In this document: positions 23,644 to 32,940 of the stretch, one piece after another
How positions within the stretch are numbered: the first letter of the stretch is position 1
Layout: each line of letters begins with the position of its first letter
DNA from: Streptomyces caelestis
GTDB lineage: Bacteria; Actinomycetota; Actinomycetes; Streptomycetales; Streptomycetaceae
Reading direction: 5' to 3'
Length of the DNA stretch: 64,000 nucleotides
Assembly (NCBI RefSeq): GCF_014205255.1
Contig: NZ_JACHNE010000001.1
Location: forward strand, 5,332,001 to 5,396,000
Notes under the pieces: generated by a model
The model's database searches: none
Told to the model about the DNA's origin: nothing
What the model saw: only the letters and a program-made list of their open reading frames with translations
Made by a program: the position numbers and the translations under genes

Positions 23644-24852
23644 TCACAACCGATGCGCCGCCCCCGTGGGCGCCGCCCCCCGCGTGTCCAGCAGCAGCTG
23701 CGCCTTCACTGACAGGCCTTGCAGGTCGTACGTGCGGTGCTGCTGGAGGAGGATGGTCAGGTCCGCGTCGGCGACCGCCTCGTAAAGGGAGTCCACGCGG
23801 GGGACGGGGCGGTCCAGGACGCTCCAGGCGGGGACGTGCGGGTCGTGGTAGCTGACCGAGGCGCCCAGTTCCATCAGGCGCAGGGCGATCTCCTGGGCGG
23901 GGGTGCCGTGCAGGTCGGCGAGGTCGGGCTTGTAGGTGACGCCCAGGAGCAGCACGCGTGCCCCCCGGGCCGACTTGCCGTGCTCGTTGAGGAGCGTGGC
24001 GGCGCGCTGGACGACGTAGCCGGGCATCCGGCTGTTGACCTGCTGGGCCAGTTCCACCATGCGCAGGGTGCGGCCGCCGTGGGCGGTCAGGTCCTGCGGG
24101 ACGGCGTGGCCGCCGACGCCGGGGCCGGGGCGGAAGGCCTGGAAACCGAACGGCTTGGTCTCCGCGCAGCGGACGACGTCCCACAGGTCGACGCCCAGGT
24201 CGTGGCAGAGGACGGCCATCTCGTTGACGAGGGCGATGTTGACGTGCCGGTAGTTGGTCTCCAGGAGCTGCACGGTCTCCGCCTCGCGGGGTCCACGCGC
24301 GCGTACCACCTTGTCGGTGAGCCGTCCGTAGAAGGCGGCGGCCGACTCCGTGCAGGCCGGGGTGAGGCCGCCGATGACCTTGGGGGTGTTGGCGGGGGTG
24401 AAGTCGCGGTTGCCGGGGTCGACACGGCTGGGGGAGTAGGCGAGGTGGAAGTCGCGGCCCGCGCGCAGACCCGATCCTTCTTCGAGGAGGGGACGCAGGA
24501 TTCCCTCTGTGGTCCCTGGGTACACAGGGGACTCCAGGATCACAGTGGTGTGCGGGCGCAGGTGCGCGGCCAGGGTGCGGGCGGCCGCCTCCAGTCGGCT
24601 CAGGTCGAGTCCGCCGTCCGCGCCCTGCGGGGTCGGTGCGCAGATGACCGCGGTGCGCACCCGGCCGAGTTCGGTGGCGTTCGTGGTCGGCCGGAAGCCC
24701 CCCGAGAGCATCCGGCGCTGTTCAGCGGGGCTGAGAAGGCCGGCCTCGGGGCCGGTCCGGTAGCCGAGGGTGGCGACGCCGGCGGTGACGGCGGCCTGGG
24801 CCAGGGGCAGGCCGTACGGGCCGAGTCCGATGACGGCGAGATCTGCGGGCAT
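23644..24852 (-). CDS. UDP-glucose/GDP-mannose dehydrogenase family protein lacking catalytic residues
   Basis: A 402-residue homologue of nucleotide-sugar dehydrogenases (closest in pattern to UDP-ManNAc dehydrogenase). These oxidise the sugar C6 to a carboxylate in two steps with NAD+. The Rossmann motif VIGLGPYGLPLAQA and the VCAPTP-like motif (ICAPTPQ) are kept. The key positions differ: the thioester Cys in GVGGHCIP is Ala250 (GVGGHAVPQD), the Lys before LLEN is Gln195 (VQLLETNYRHVN), and the Glu of SPERVDPG is Ser142 (SPSRVDPGN). It therefore probably cannot carry out the normal reaction. ATG 24852 gives the family start; the longer frame adds 15 residues. No polysaccharide genes surround it. 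Confidence 0.85.
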   Translation of the reverse strand: MPADLAVIGLGPYGLPLAQAAVTAGVATLGYRTGPEAGLLSPAEQRRMLSGGFRPTTNATELGRVRTAVICAPTPQGADGGLDLSRLEAAARTLAAHLRPHTTVILESPVYPGTTEGILRPLLEEGSGLRAGRDFHLAYSPSRVDPGNRDFTPANTPKVIGGLTPACTESAAAFYGRLTDKVVRARGPREAETVQLLETNYRHVNIALVNEMAVLCHDLGVDLWDVVRCAETKPFGFQAFRPGPGVGGHAVPQDLTAHGGRTLRMVELAQQVNSRMPGYVVQRAATLLNEHGKSARGARVLLLGVTYKPDLADLHGTPAQEIALRLMELGASVSYHDPHVPAWSVLDRPVPRVDSLYEAVADADLTILLQQHRTYDLQGLSVKAQLLLDTRGAAPTGAAHRL

Positions 24853-25123
24853 GGCGTGGCCGTCCTTCCCGATAGCCGAAGTGGGACAGGTACGCAAGCC
24901 CTGTGGACAGGACGGGCGAGCGCAATGTCAGACTAGGAGTAAATATGACCGATATGTGGGATTGCTCGGCCGAGTTTCGGTGAGTGTTCCGTGCGCGTTG
25001 TCCACAGGCTGACGGCCCGTGGTGGCTGAAGTCGGGCAACGCGGTCAGAATTTGGGCAGGGGGATACGGGCGGGGTCTCACCCGACGGGTGCGGCCGGCG
25101 CGACCGATGAGCGGGAGGCAGCG

Positions 25124-26830
25124 GTGAGGACAGCGACACTCGGGCCGGCGCAGCGCGCCGAGTCACTCGCATCTATGGCCGAGCGCGAGCTGGACGTGCT
25201 GGTGGTGGGCGCAGGCGTGGTCGGTGCGGGCACCGCGCTCGACGCCGTGACCAGGGGCCTGTCCACGGGACTGGTCGAGGCGCGTGACTGGGCGTCCGGC
25301 ACCTCCAGCCGGTCCAGCAAACTGATCCACGGCGGCCTGCGCTACCTGGAGATGCTCGACTTCGCGCTCGTACGGGAGGCCCTGAAGGAACGCGGCCTGC
25401 TGCTGGAGCGGCTCGCCCCGCATCTGGTGAAGCCCGTGCCGTTCCTGTACCCCTTGCAGCACAAGGGCTGGGAGCGGCTGTACGCCGGGTCGGGCGTCGC
25501 GATGTACGACGCCATGTCCATGGCCCGGGGTCATGGCCGGGGCCTGCCGATGCACCGCCACCTGACCCGCTCTCACGCCCTGCGCGTCGCGCCCTGTTTG
25601 AAGAAGGACGCGCTGGTGGGGGCGCTTCAGTACTACGACGCCCAGATGGACGACGCCCGGTACGTCGCGACGCTGGTGCGCACGGCGGTGGCGTACGGCG
25701 CGAAGGCCGCCAACCGCGCACGCGTGACGGGCTTCCTGCGCGAGGGCGAGCGGGTCGTCGGCGCGAAGGTGCAGGACGTCGAAGGCGGCGGCGAGTACGA
25801 GATCCGCGCCAAGCAGGTCGTCAACGCCACCGGCGTGTGGACGGACGACACTCAGGGGATGGTCGGGGAGCGCGGCCGGTTCCACGTCCGGGCGTCCAAG
25901 GGCATCCACCTGGTCGTGCCGCGCGACCGGATCCACTCCACGACCGGGCTGATCCTGCGCACGGAGAAGTCCGTGCTGTTCGTCATCCCCTGGGGCCGGC
26001 ACTGGATAGTCGGGACCACGGACACCGACTGGGACCTCGACAAGGCCCACCCGGCCGCGTCCAGCGCGGACATCGACTACCTGCTGGAGCATGTGAACTC
26101 GGTGCTCGCGGTGCCACTCACGAGGGACGACGTCCAGGGCGTGTACGCGGGCCTGCGGCCGCTGCTCGCGGGCGAGTCGGACGCCACCAGCAAGCTGTCG
26201 CGCGAGCACACCGTGGCGCATCCCGTGCCCGGGCTCGTCGTCGTGGCGGGCGGCAAGTACACCACCTACCGGGTCATGGCCAAGGACGCGGTGGACGCGG
26301 CGGTGCACGGGCTCGACATGCGCGTCGCCGAGTGCGTCACCGAGGACGTGCCGCTGCTGGGCGCCGAGGGCTACCGGGCACTGTGGAACGCGCGGGCGCG
26401 GATCGCGGCCCGGACCGGACTGCATGTGGTGCGGGTGGAGCACCTGCTGAACCGGTACGGCACGATGGCCGAGGAACTCCTCGCGCTCATCGCCGAGGAC
26501 CCGTCCCTGGGGGAGCCCCTGCCGGCGGCCGACGACTATCTGCGCGCCGAGATCGTCTACGCGGCCTCGCACGAGGGGGCGCGGCATCTCGACGACGTGC
26601 TGACCCGGCGTACGCGCATCTCCATCGAGACCTTCGACCGGGGCACGCGCAGCGCTCGCGACGCCGCCGAGCTCATGGCGCCGGTCCTCGGCTGGGACAA
26701 GGACCAGATCGAGCGCGAGGTCCAGCACTACGAGAAGCGGGTGGAGGCCGAGCGGGAGTCGCAGCGCCAGCCGGACGACCTGACGGCGGACGCGGCGCGG
26801 CTGGGGGCGCCGGACATCGTGCCGCTGTAG
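25124..26830 (+). CDS. glpD: glycerol-3-phosphate dehydrogenase (FAD-dependent)
   Basis: A 568-residue flavoprotein that oxidises sn-glycerol-3-phosphate to dihydroxyacetone phosphate and feeds electrons to the respiratory chain at the membrane. The FAD-binding motif is LDVLVVGAGVVGAGTALDAV, followed by SGTSSRSSKLIHGGLRYLEM, the DAO-superfamily signature of GlpD. The C-terminal GlpD helical domain carries VEHLLNRYGTMAEELLALI and EIVYAASHEGARHLDDVLTR. GTG 25124 with GGGAGG upstream gives the normal family length. It stands alone, without glpF or glpK beside it. Confidence 0.95.
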   Translation: MRTATLGPAQRAESLASMAERELDVLVVGAGVVGAGTALDAVTRGLSTGLVEARDWASGTSSRSSKLIHGGLRYLEMLDFALVREALKERGLLLERLAPHLVKPVPFLYPLQHKGWERLYAGSGVAMYDAMSMARGHGRGLPMHRHLTRSHALRVAPCLKKDALVGALQYYDAQMDDARYVATLVRTAVAYGAKAANRARVTGFLREGERVVGAKVQDVEGGGEYEIRAKQVVNATGVWTDDTQGMVGERGRFHVRASKGIHLVVPRDRIHSTTGLILRTEKSVLFVIPWGRHWIVGTTDTDWDLDKAHPAASSADIDYLLEHVNSVLAVPLTRDDVQGVYAGLRPLLAGESDATSKLSREHTVAHPVPGLVVVAGGKYTTYRVMAKDAVDAAVHGLDMRVAECVTEDVPLLGAEGYRALWNARARIAARTGLHVVRVEHLLNRYGTMAEELLALIAEDPSLGEPLPAADDYLRAEIVYAASHEGARHLDDVLTRRTRISIETFDRGTRSARDAAELMAPVLGWDKDQIEREVQHYEKRVEAERESQRQPDDLTADAARLGAPDIVPL

Positions 26831-26919
26831 AGGCGGCTGCTCACGCGAACCGGGCGACGCTCCCGACGTCACCCGAACGAGTGTCGGGAACCGGGATATT
26901 CGTTCGGAACCTGGTCGTT

Positions 26920-27963
26920 CTACGAGGTGCGGGGGCAGAACTCGGCCGCGAGCACCGCGGGTTCGAGACCGGGATCTGCGATCGCGTCCGTGTTCACGCG
27001 GAAGGTGAGGACACGCCGGCCGTCGACGGTGGCTGCGGTGCGCACATAGCTGCCGGATATGTGCCCGTTGTGCCCCCACACCGTGGTGCCGCACGGAAGT
27101 TTCTCGGGGAACAGCCCCATGCCGTACGCGCCGTGTGCGGCACGGGTGTCGAGCATCTCGCGCAGCCGGCGCGGGGGCAGCAGCCGTCCGCCGAGCAGGG
27201 CCGAGTAGAAGCGGTCCAGATCGGCGAGCGTGGTCACCAGCTCGCCCGCGGCGCCGGCCACCCGCGGGTCGAGATCGGTGACGTCGGTTCCGTCGGCGGC
27301 GTAGGCGCGGCCGTGCGGAGAGGGCAGCGAAGAACGGGATCCGGGGAAGGAGGTGCCCGTCAGACCCAGGGGAGTGATGATGCGGCGCTCGGCCTCGGTG
27401 GCGTACGAGTGGCCGGTGACCTGCTGGACGACCAGGCCGAGCAGGACGTAGTTGGTGTTCGAGTAGGAGAAGCGGCCGCGTTCCGCCGGGGGGTGGGTGA
27501 GTGCGATGCGTATGGCCTGACGGGGCGTGACGGGTGCGGTTCCGCCGGTGTCCGCGGTGTAGTCGTACAGGCCGCTGGTGTGGGTGAGCAGGGAACGCAG
27601 GGTCAGCGCGCGGCCGTCGTTGCCCGCTCCCCGCACCAGGCCCGGCAGGTGCTGCTCCACGGTGTCGGACAGTGACAGCCGGTGCTCGGCGGCCAGTTGC
27701 AGCACGACCGTCGCGATGAACGTCTTCGTGATGCTGCCGGCGCGGAAATGGTCCGACCGGGCGATGCCCTGCCCGGCGTGGGCGTAGCGGGTGGTGGTTC
27801 CCTCCCGGGCCAGCAGGGCCGCGGCGGGTGCTCTGCCCTGGGTCACCAGCAGCGGGAGCACCGCGTTCGTGGGCGGAACGGAGAGAGCCGACGAGTCGGC
27901 CGGAGGCAGGCCGAGGAGGGCGACGGACACAGGCAGGGCCAGCAAGGCCCGAAGGGGCGGCAA
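26920..27963 (-). CDS. secreted serine hydrolase of the beta-lactamase/D-alanyl-D-alanine carboxypeptidase family
   Basis: A 347-residue class C beta-lactamase-like hydrolase. The nucleophile motif SxxK is seen in AGSITKTF, the YxN motif in YSNTNY, and the third motif HxG in HNGH. An N-terminal hydrophobic signal sequence (LRALLALPVSVALLGLPP) implies export. I choose TTG 27963 because GGGAGGAG lies five bases upstream and the signal peptide then starts at residue 1. The longer in-frame extension to 28170 would overlap the start of the divergent kinase gene and encodes low-complexity sequence. Probable role: cleavage of peptidoglycan stem peptides or a related ester/amide. It is divergent from the kinase cluster. 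Confidence 0.85.
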   Translation of the reverse strand: MPPLRALLALPVSVALLGLPPADSSALSVPPTNAVLPLLVTQGRAPAAALLAREGTTTRYAHAGQGIARSDHFRAGSITKTFIATVVLQLAAEHRLSLSDTVEQHLPGLVRGAGNDGRALTLRSLLTHTSGLYDYTADTGGTAPVTPRQAIRIALTHPPAERGRFSYSNTNYVLLGLVVQQVTGHSYATEAERRIITPLGLTGTSFPGSRSSLPSPHGRAYAADGTDVTDLDPRVAGAAGELVTTLADLDRFYSALLGGRLLPPRRLREMLDTRAAHGAYGMGLFPEKLPCGTTVWGHNGHISGSYVRTAATVDGRRVLTFRVNTDAIADPGLEPAVLAAEFCPRTS

Positions 27964-28144
27964 GCGGGCTCCTCCCTCGTCGGGGCGTCGGGGCCCATCA
28001 TGCAAGGCGGCGCGGGGTGCGCCGCACCCGGGTTCCGGGTGGCCGGGCCCCGTGGGCCTTTGGCCAGGGGGCCCCTGGGCGCTGGGCACTTGTCGGGTGA
28101 GAGACAATGGAGGCTCTGTCAGGGCGGGTTGTATGAGGGGACGC

Positions 28145-30172
28145 ATGTCGGAGGCGGAGCGGGCGGGCACATCTCGTCAGGACACTCGTCAGGACAACAG
28201 GGAGCGTCTCCTCGCGGGGCGTTACCGGCTGGGCAAGGTGCTCGGCCGCGGCGGCATGGGCACGGTGTGGCGGGCCGAGGACGAGACCCTGGGGCGGACG
28301 GTCGCCGTCAAGGAGCTGCGGTTCCCGTCGAACATCGACGAGGAGGAGAAGCGGCGGCTGATCACGCGGACGCTGCGCGAGGCCAAGGCCATCGCGCGGA
28401 TCCGCAACAACAGCGCCGTGACGGTCTTCGACGTGGTCCAGGAGGACGACCGGCCCTGGATCGTGATGGAGCTCGTCGAGGGCAAGTCGCTCGCCGAGGT
28501 CATCCGGGAGGACGGCCTGCTGGAGCCCAGGCGTGCGGCGGAGGTCGGACTCGCGATCCTCGACGTGCTGCGGTCCGCGCACCGCGAGGGCATCCTGCAC
28601 CGCGACGTGAAGCCGTCGAACGTGCTGATCGCCGAGGACGGCCGGGTCGTGCTCACGGACTTCGGGATCGCCCAGGTCGAGGGCGACCCGTCCATCACCT
28701 CGACCGGCATGCTCGTCGGCGCGCCCTCCTACATCTCCCCGGAGCGGGCGCGCGGGCACAAGCCCGGCCCCGCGGCCGACCTGTGGTCGCTCGGCGGGCT
28801 GCTGTACGCGGCGGTGGAGGGCGCGCCGCCGTACGACAAGGGGTCGGCCATAGCGACCCTCACGGCGGTGATGACCGAGCCGTTGGAGGAGCCGAAGAAC
28901 GCCGGCCCGCTGAAGGACGTCATCCACGGCCTGCTCACCAAGGACCCCGCCCAGCGGCTCGACGACGCGGGCGCCCGGGCGATGCTGAACTCGGTCATCC
29001 GCGCACCCGAGCCGGCCGAGCCGGAGCCGATGGACGCGACGAAGGTCGTGCCGCTGCCGGCGCAGCCGGACAGGTCCTCGCGCAAGGGGAGTTCGGCGGG
29101 TTCCGGGAGCAAGCGCGGCGAGGAGGCCGGGGATCGGCTGCGCGGGGCGCTGCGCTCCGTGCGCAAGGCCGCCGCGGGAACGGCCGGGGCGTCGGCCGCG
29201 TCCCGCAGTGAGTCCGAGGGCGGTGCGGCCGCTTCCGGCCCGGAGGGCGGGAAGTCCGGGGCCGGGGAAACAGGTGCCTCCGTGTCGAAGTCGGGTTCGG
29301 CGTCGGCCCCGGGGGCGGCTGCCGGGGCCGGTGAGCGGGGTGCGCAGGGGGCGACGACGGCTTCCGGAGGCCGGAGTTCGGGGTGGCCCGTCATGCCGCC
29401 GCCGGACCTGCCGCCGCGGCCCGCGCCGCCCAGGGCGCCGCTCACCGACGTCGTGCCGCGGCGGACGCTGGTGATCATCGCGGTGGTCGTGGCGCTCGCC
29501 GTGATCGGCACCGTGCTCGCCATCGCGCTCAGCGGAGACGACACGGGCTCGAAGGGCGCCGCCGGCGAGAGCGGCGGCAAGACCGTCGCCACCGCGTCGA
29601 GCAGCGCCGGCACCAAGGGCGACGAGAGCGACGGCACGCGCACCGACGGTGCGGCGACACAGCCCGCGCCGTCGAGGCCCGCCTCGAACAGCACGCCCAG
29701 CGACCAAGGAAGCGGGTCTTCCGGCGGCGGCAAGGGCACCGCCGCCGTCTCGACGCACCAGGGCAGCCAGGGGTACTCGATCGGACTGCCCAAGGGATGG
29801 AAGTACCAGTCCACGGGTGCCGCGGGCGACCGGTTCACCGGGCCCGACGGGCAGAAGCTGCTCATCGCCTGGACGTCCACGCCCAAGGGCGACCCGGTGG
29901 CGGACTGGAAGAGCCAGGAGCGCTACATGCAGCGCGCGCAGTACAAGAAGATCCGAATAGAGCAGGTGGACTACCGCGGCTGGAACACGGCCGACTGGGA
30001 GTTCACCTACGTGGAGAGCGGCACCAGGTACCGGACCATCGACCGGGGTTTCGTCGTCGACGACCGGCAGGGCTACGCGCTGATGTACACGGCGAAAGCG
30101 GCCGACTGGGACGGTGAGCTGCGCAAGGAGACCTGGCGGACGCTGACGAAGACCTTCGAACCCAAGTCCTGA
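28145..30172 (+). CDS. membrane Ser/Thr protein kinase (first of five)
   Basis: A 675-residue Hanks-type kinase. The kinase domain spans about residues 26-290 with an intact set of motifs: GRGGMGTVW (P-loop), VAVKEL (Lys56), HRDVKPSN (catalytic loop), DFGIAQVEG, and SPERARGHKPGPAADLWSLG. A Ser/Gly/Ala-rich linker runs to about 435, one transmembrane helix lies near 440-462 (LVIIAVVVALAVIGTVLAIA), and the outer part from about 540 is a compact domain starting GYSIGLPKGW. There are no PASTA repeats; the outer domain recurs in kinases 2, 3 and 5 and may be the sensor. ATG 28145 has GAGGGG upstream. It heads a row of five co-oriented kinase genes and is divergent from the serine hydrolase. Confidence 0.93.
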   Translation: MSEAERAGTSRQDTRQDNRERLLAGRYRLGKVLGRGGMGTVWRAEDETLGRTVAVKELRFPSNIDEEEKRRLITRTLREAKAIARIRNNSAVTVFDVVQEDDRPWIVMELVEGKSLAEVIREDGLLEPRRAAEVGLAILDVLRSAHREGILHRDVKPSNVLIAEDGRVVLTDFGIAQVEGDPSITSTGMLVGAPSYISPERARGHKPGPAADLWSLGGLLYAAVEGAPPYDKGSAIATLTAVMTEPLEEPKNAGPLKDVIHGLLTKDPAQRLDDAGARAMLNSVIRAPEPAEPEPMDATKVVPLPAQPDRSSRKGSSAGSGSKRGEEAGDRLRGALRSVRKAAAGTAGASAASRSESEGGAAASGPEGGKSGAGETGASVSKSGSASAPGAAAGAGERGAQGATTASGGRSSGWPVMPPPDLPPRPAPPRAPLTDVVPRRTLVIIAVVVALAVIGTVLAIALSGDDTGSKGAAGESGGKTVATASSSAGTKGDESDGTRTDGAATQPAPSRPASNSTPSDQGSGSSGGGKGTAAVSTHQGSQGYSIGLPKGWKYQSTGAAGDRFTGPDGQKLLIAWTSTPKGDPVADWKSQERYMQRAQYKKIRIEQVDYRGWNTADWEFTYVESGTRYRTIDRGFVVDDRQGYALMYTAKAADWDGELRKETWRTLTKTFEPKS

Positions 30173-30242
30173 GCATGAGCGGCCCCGGGTTTGGGGAGTG
30201 AGATCTGGCATCCCCCCAGTGCGGGTTGTCCGCGGCACGTAT

Positions 30243-30256
30243 CGTAAATGTTTACG
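30243..30256. promoter_or_regulatory. AT-rich palindrome upstream of the pseudokinase gene
   Basis: CGTAAATGTTTACG is a perfect 14-bp palindrome in a GC-rich surround, 70 bases before the chosen start. It looks like a protein-binding site; the binding protein is unknown. Confidence 0.4.
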
Positions 30257-30325
30257 GACCGTACGCAGCCGGAACGGACCGTGGGGCGAACGGATGTGAC
30301 CGACCAGGCTGCCGGGGGAGGCAAC

Positions 30326-32836
30326 GTGGACGACTATGCGGGACGGGTGCTCGCCGACCGCTACCGCCTGCCGCTGCCGCCCTCCGACGAGTACGAACTC
30401 ACCGAGTCCCGGGCCTTCGACACCTACAGCGGACAGGAAGTCCTGGTCAGGCAGGTGCCGTTGCCGGAGGTGGTCGAGGCGGAGGTCCTCGACGCGGAGG
30501 GGCTGCCCGACGGCTTCACGGCACGTGACGGTGGCGCGCGCAGGCCCGGCACCCGTCCGGGCACCCGGCGGCCCACGGATCCGGTGGTACGGCGGGCGGT
30601 CGAGGCCGCGCAGGCCGCGGCGGCCATTCCCGACCATCCGCGACTCGACCAGGTCTTCGACGTGTTCGCAGAAGGCGGTTCGCTGTGGATCGTCAGCGAG
30701 CTGGTGGCCGCGCGTCCGCTGGCGGCGCTGCTCGCCGAGAAGCCTCTCACGCCGTACCGGGCGGCCGAGGTGGCCTCCGACGTCCTCATGGCGCTGCGCG
30801 TACTGCATGCGCACGGCTGGGTGCACCGGAACATCACCGCGCGGACGGTGCTCGTCTGCGACGACGGCCGGGTGATGCTGACCGGGCTGGCGGTGGGCGC
30901 GGCGGAGGAGGCGCTGTGCGGGTACGACCCCGTTCCGGCTCCGCCCTTCGACGAGCCCGGCCGGGAGACCGGCGGTTCCGGGCTGGTCAGCGGCGGCGCT
31001 GGTCCGGGTGGTGCCGGTGGCCCGGGAGGCATCGGGGGCGCGGCCGATCCCGAGGCCGCGCGGCGGGCCGCCATAGAGGCACGGGAGTCGCGGGGGCTGC
31101 CGACGGCCGGAGCCGACGCGGGGAGCGGGGGTGCGGCCGTGCCCGCCCGCAGAAGCGCGGAGGACAGCGAGGACCCGCGGGCCGCGCGAGCCGGGGCGAT
31201 CGCGGCCTACCGGGCGGGTGCCCGGGCCGCGGCCCGGGTCCAGGAGACGCAGAACGGCCGGGCGGCACTGCCCGGCGCCCGGCCCGCCCCGGACGGCGGC
31301 GGGCCCGGGCCGCACAGCAACGGCTCGGCACAGTCGCCGTACGTCCCCGGGCAGAGCCCGGGGCCCGGTGCCGCGCCACAAGGGCGGACAGCCGACCCCT
31401 ACGGCGTGGGCGGCGCCCCCCGTACGACCGCCTGGCACGGCGCCACACCCCGTGGCGGAACGGGCAGCGCGCCCCCGCCGCGGGGTCAGGACCGGACGGC
31501 TCTCCCCCCGGCCTCGGACCCCGCCGCCCACAGCGAGCCCACCCGGTGGGACGACCTGGTCGCCCACACCCCCGCACCCCGGCGCGGTCCGGCCACGGCG
31601 CTGGCCGCCGAGCGGGCGCGGCAGGCGCGGATGGCCGTGGTGGGGCCCGTGACGGAGCGCTGGGCGCCGGAGCAGGCCGGACCCGTGCACGAGAACTGGC
31701 AGTTGGCCGCGCCGATCGGTCCCGCCACCGACCTGTGGGCGCTCGGCGCGCTGCTCTTCAGGGCCGTACAGGGGCATGCGCCCTACCCGGAGGAGTCGAC
31801 GGCGGAGCTGGTGCAGATGGTGTGCGCCGAACCGCCCGCCTACGCCGAGGAGTGCGGGCCGCTCAGGCCGGTGGTCGAGTCGCTGCTGCGCCAGGACCCG
31901 ACCGAGCGCCTCGACTTCGAGGAACTGCGGGGCTGGCTGCGCTCACTCGTGCGCTCGGCGCCCGAGCCGGAGGCCGGTGTGCACGTCGTCGCGGCCCCGC
32001 CCGTCGACGCGAGCCGGCTGCCCGTCGTACGGCGCCGGGGCGAGCTCGTGCGCAGGCGGCGGGCCGGGCTGCCCGCGCACCACGGGCGGCACAAACGGGC
32101 CAAGAAGGAGTCGCGGTCGCCGCACCGGCTCGGCCGCACCCTGCTCCTGCTCGTCCTGCTCGCGATGGCCGCGGCGGTCGCCTACGCCATGCTCTTCATG
32201 CCCAAGTCGCAGACCGACGGACCGCAGGGCACGGACCGCACCGGTGCCGCCGGTCAGGTCAGCCAGGCGCCCGAGCCGGACGCCAGCGGCGAGCCCCGCC
32301 CCGACCGGGCGTCGCCCGAGCCGGAGACGAGCCCGTCCACATCGGCCGGTTCCACGCAGACGCAGACCACCGGCCCGGAGGTCGCCGAGGGCTTCACCCT
32401 GCGCAAGGACCCGGCGGGCTTCCAGGTCGCCGTCGCCCAGGGCTGGGACCGCACCGCGCGGGGCGGCAGCGGCCAGGTCGTCTACGCGAAGGGCGACTTC
32501 GAGCTCATCGTCGTACCGGGCCGGGACAGCGCGTCGGAGTACGGCAGCGACCCGATGGCCTACCAGCGTGAGGAGGAGCGCGAGTTGCAGCCGTACCGCG
32601 ACTCCAGCTGGGCCACCTCCACGGGGCTGAAGACGATCGAGGTGGGCGGGCGGACCATGGCGGAGGGGCAGTTCACCTGGACCGGCGACGACGGCGGCGA
32701 GCTGTATGTGCGCAACCTCGCGATGCTGGTCGACGGGCGGTACCACGTGGTCCAGGTGCGCGGCCCGGAGTCCGAACGGGACGAGGTGACGCGGCTGTAC
32801 GAACAGGCGGCGGCGACCTACAAGGCGACGAAGTGA
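30326..32836 (+). CDS. Ser/Thr kinase-like membrane protein, predicted pseudokinase (second of five)
   Basis: An 836-residue kinase-fold protein that has lost the catalytic set. The VAIK Lys is Arg42 (VLVRQV), the HRD Asp is Asn169 (HRNITARTVL), the Mg-binding Asn of that loop is Thr174, and DFG reads GLA at 187-189 (MLTGLAVG). No Gly-rich P-loop is seen. A 250-residue low-complexity Gly/Ala/Pro/Arg insert (about 200-460) replaces the activation segment before the C-lobe motif ATDLWALGALLFRAVQG. A transmembrane helix lies near 605-626 and an outer domain from about 690, alike in layout to kinases 1, 3 and 5. GTG 30326 follows GGGGGAGG; GTG 30296 is an alternative. It probably acts as a scaffold or allosteric partner of the neighbouring kinases. 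Confidence 0.88.
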   Translation: MDDYAGRVLADRYRLPLPPSDEYELTESRAFDTYSGQEVLVRQVPLPEVVEAEVLDAEGLPDGFTARDGGARRPGTRPGTRRPTDPVVRRAVEAAQAAAAIPDHPRLDQVFDVFAEGGSLWIVSELVAARPLAALLAEKPLTPYRAAEVASDVLMALRVLHAHGWVHRNITARTVLVCDDGRVMLTGLAVGAAEEALCGYDPVPAPPFDEPGRETGGSGLVSGGAGPGGAGGPGGIGGAADPEAARRAAIEARESRGLPTAGADAGSGGAAVPARRSAEDSEDPRAARAGAIAAYRAGARAAARVQETQNGRAALPGARPAPDGGGPGPHSNGSAQSPYVPGQSPGPGAAPQGRTADPYGVGGAPRTTAWHGATPRGGTGSAPPPRGQDRTALPPASDPAAHSEPTRWDDLVAHTPAPRRGPATALAAERARQARMAVVGPVTERWAPEQAGPVHENWQLAAPIGPATDLWALGALLFRAVQGHAPYPEESTAELVQMVCAEPPAYAEECGPLRPVVESLLRQDPTERLDFEELRGWLRSLVRSAPEPEAGVHVVAAPPVDASRLPVVRRRGELVRRRRAGLPAHHGRHKRAKKESRSPHRLGRTLLLLVLLAMAAAVAYAMLFMPKSQTDGPQGTDRTGAAGQVSQAPEPDASGEPRPDRASPEPETSPSTSAGSTQTQTTGPEVAEGFTLRKDPAGFQVAVAQGWDRTARGGSGQVVYAKGDFELIVVPGRDSASEYGSDPMAYQREEERELQPYRDSSWATSTGLKTIEVGGRTMAEGQFTWTGDDGGELYVRNLAMLVDGRYHVVQVRGPESERDEVTRLYEQAAATYKATK

Positions 32837-32940
32837 GCACAGCGGCAACCGTCACAGTGCGGTCACCGTGGTACCCCGCTTGTTCCCTGAGGAAGTGCGG
32901 GTCCTTACTCTGACCCTGTCAAGAACATTGCGGGGCAACG

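Noticed and set aside
27998..31777. A 1259-codon open frame on the minus strand opposite kinases 1 and 2
   Set aside because: It is a by-product of GC-rich codons in the real genes. It lacks a ribosome binding site, has Arg/Gly/His-rich composition and shows no recognisable motif.
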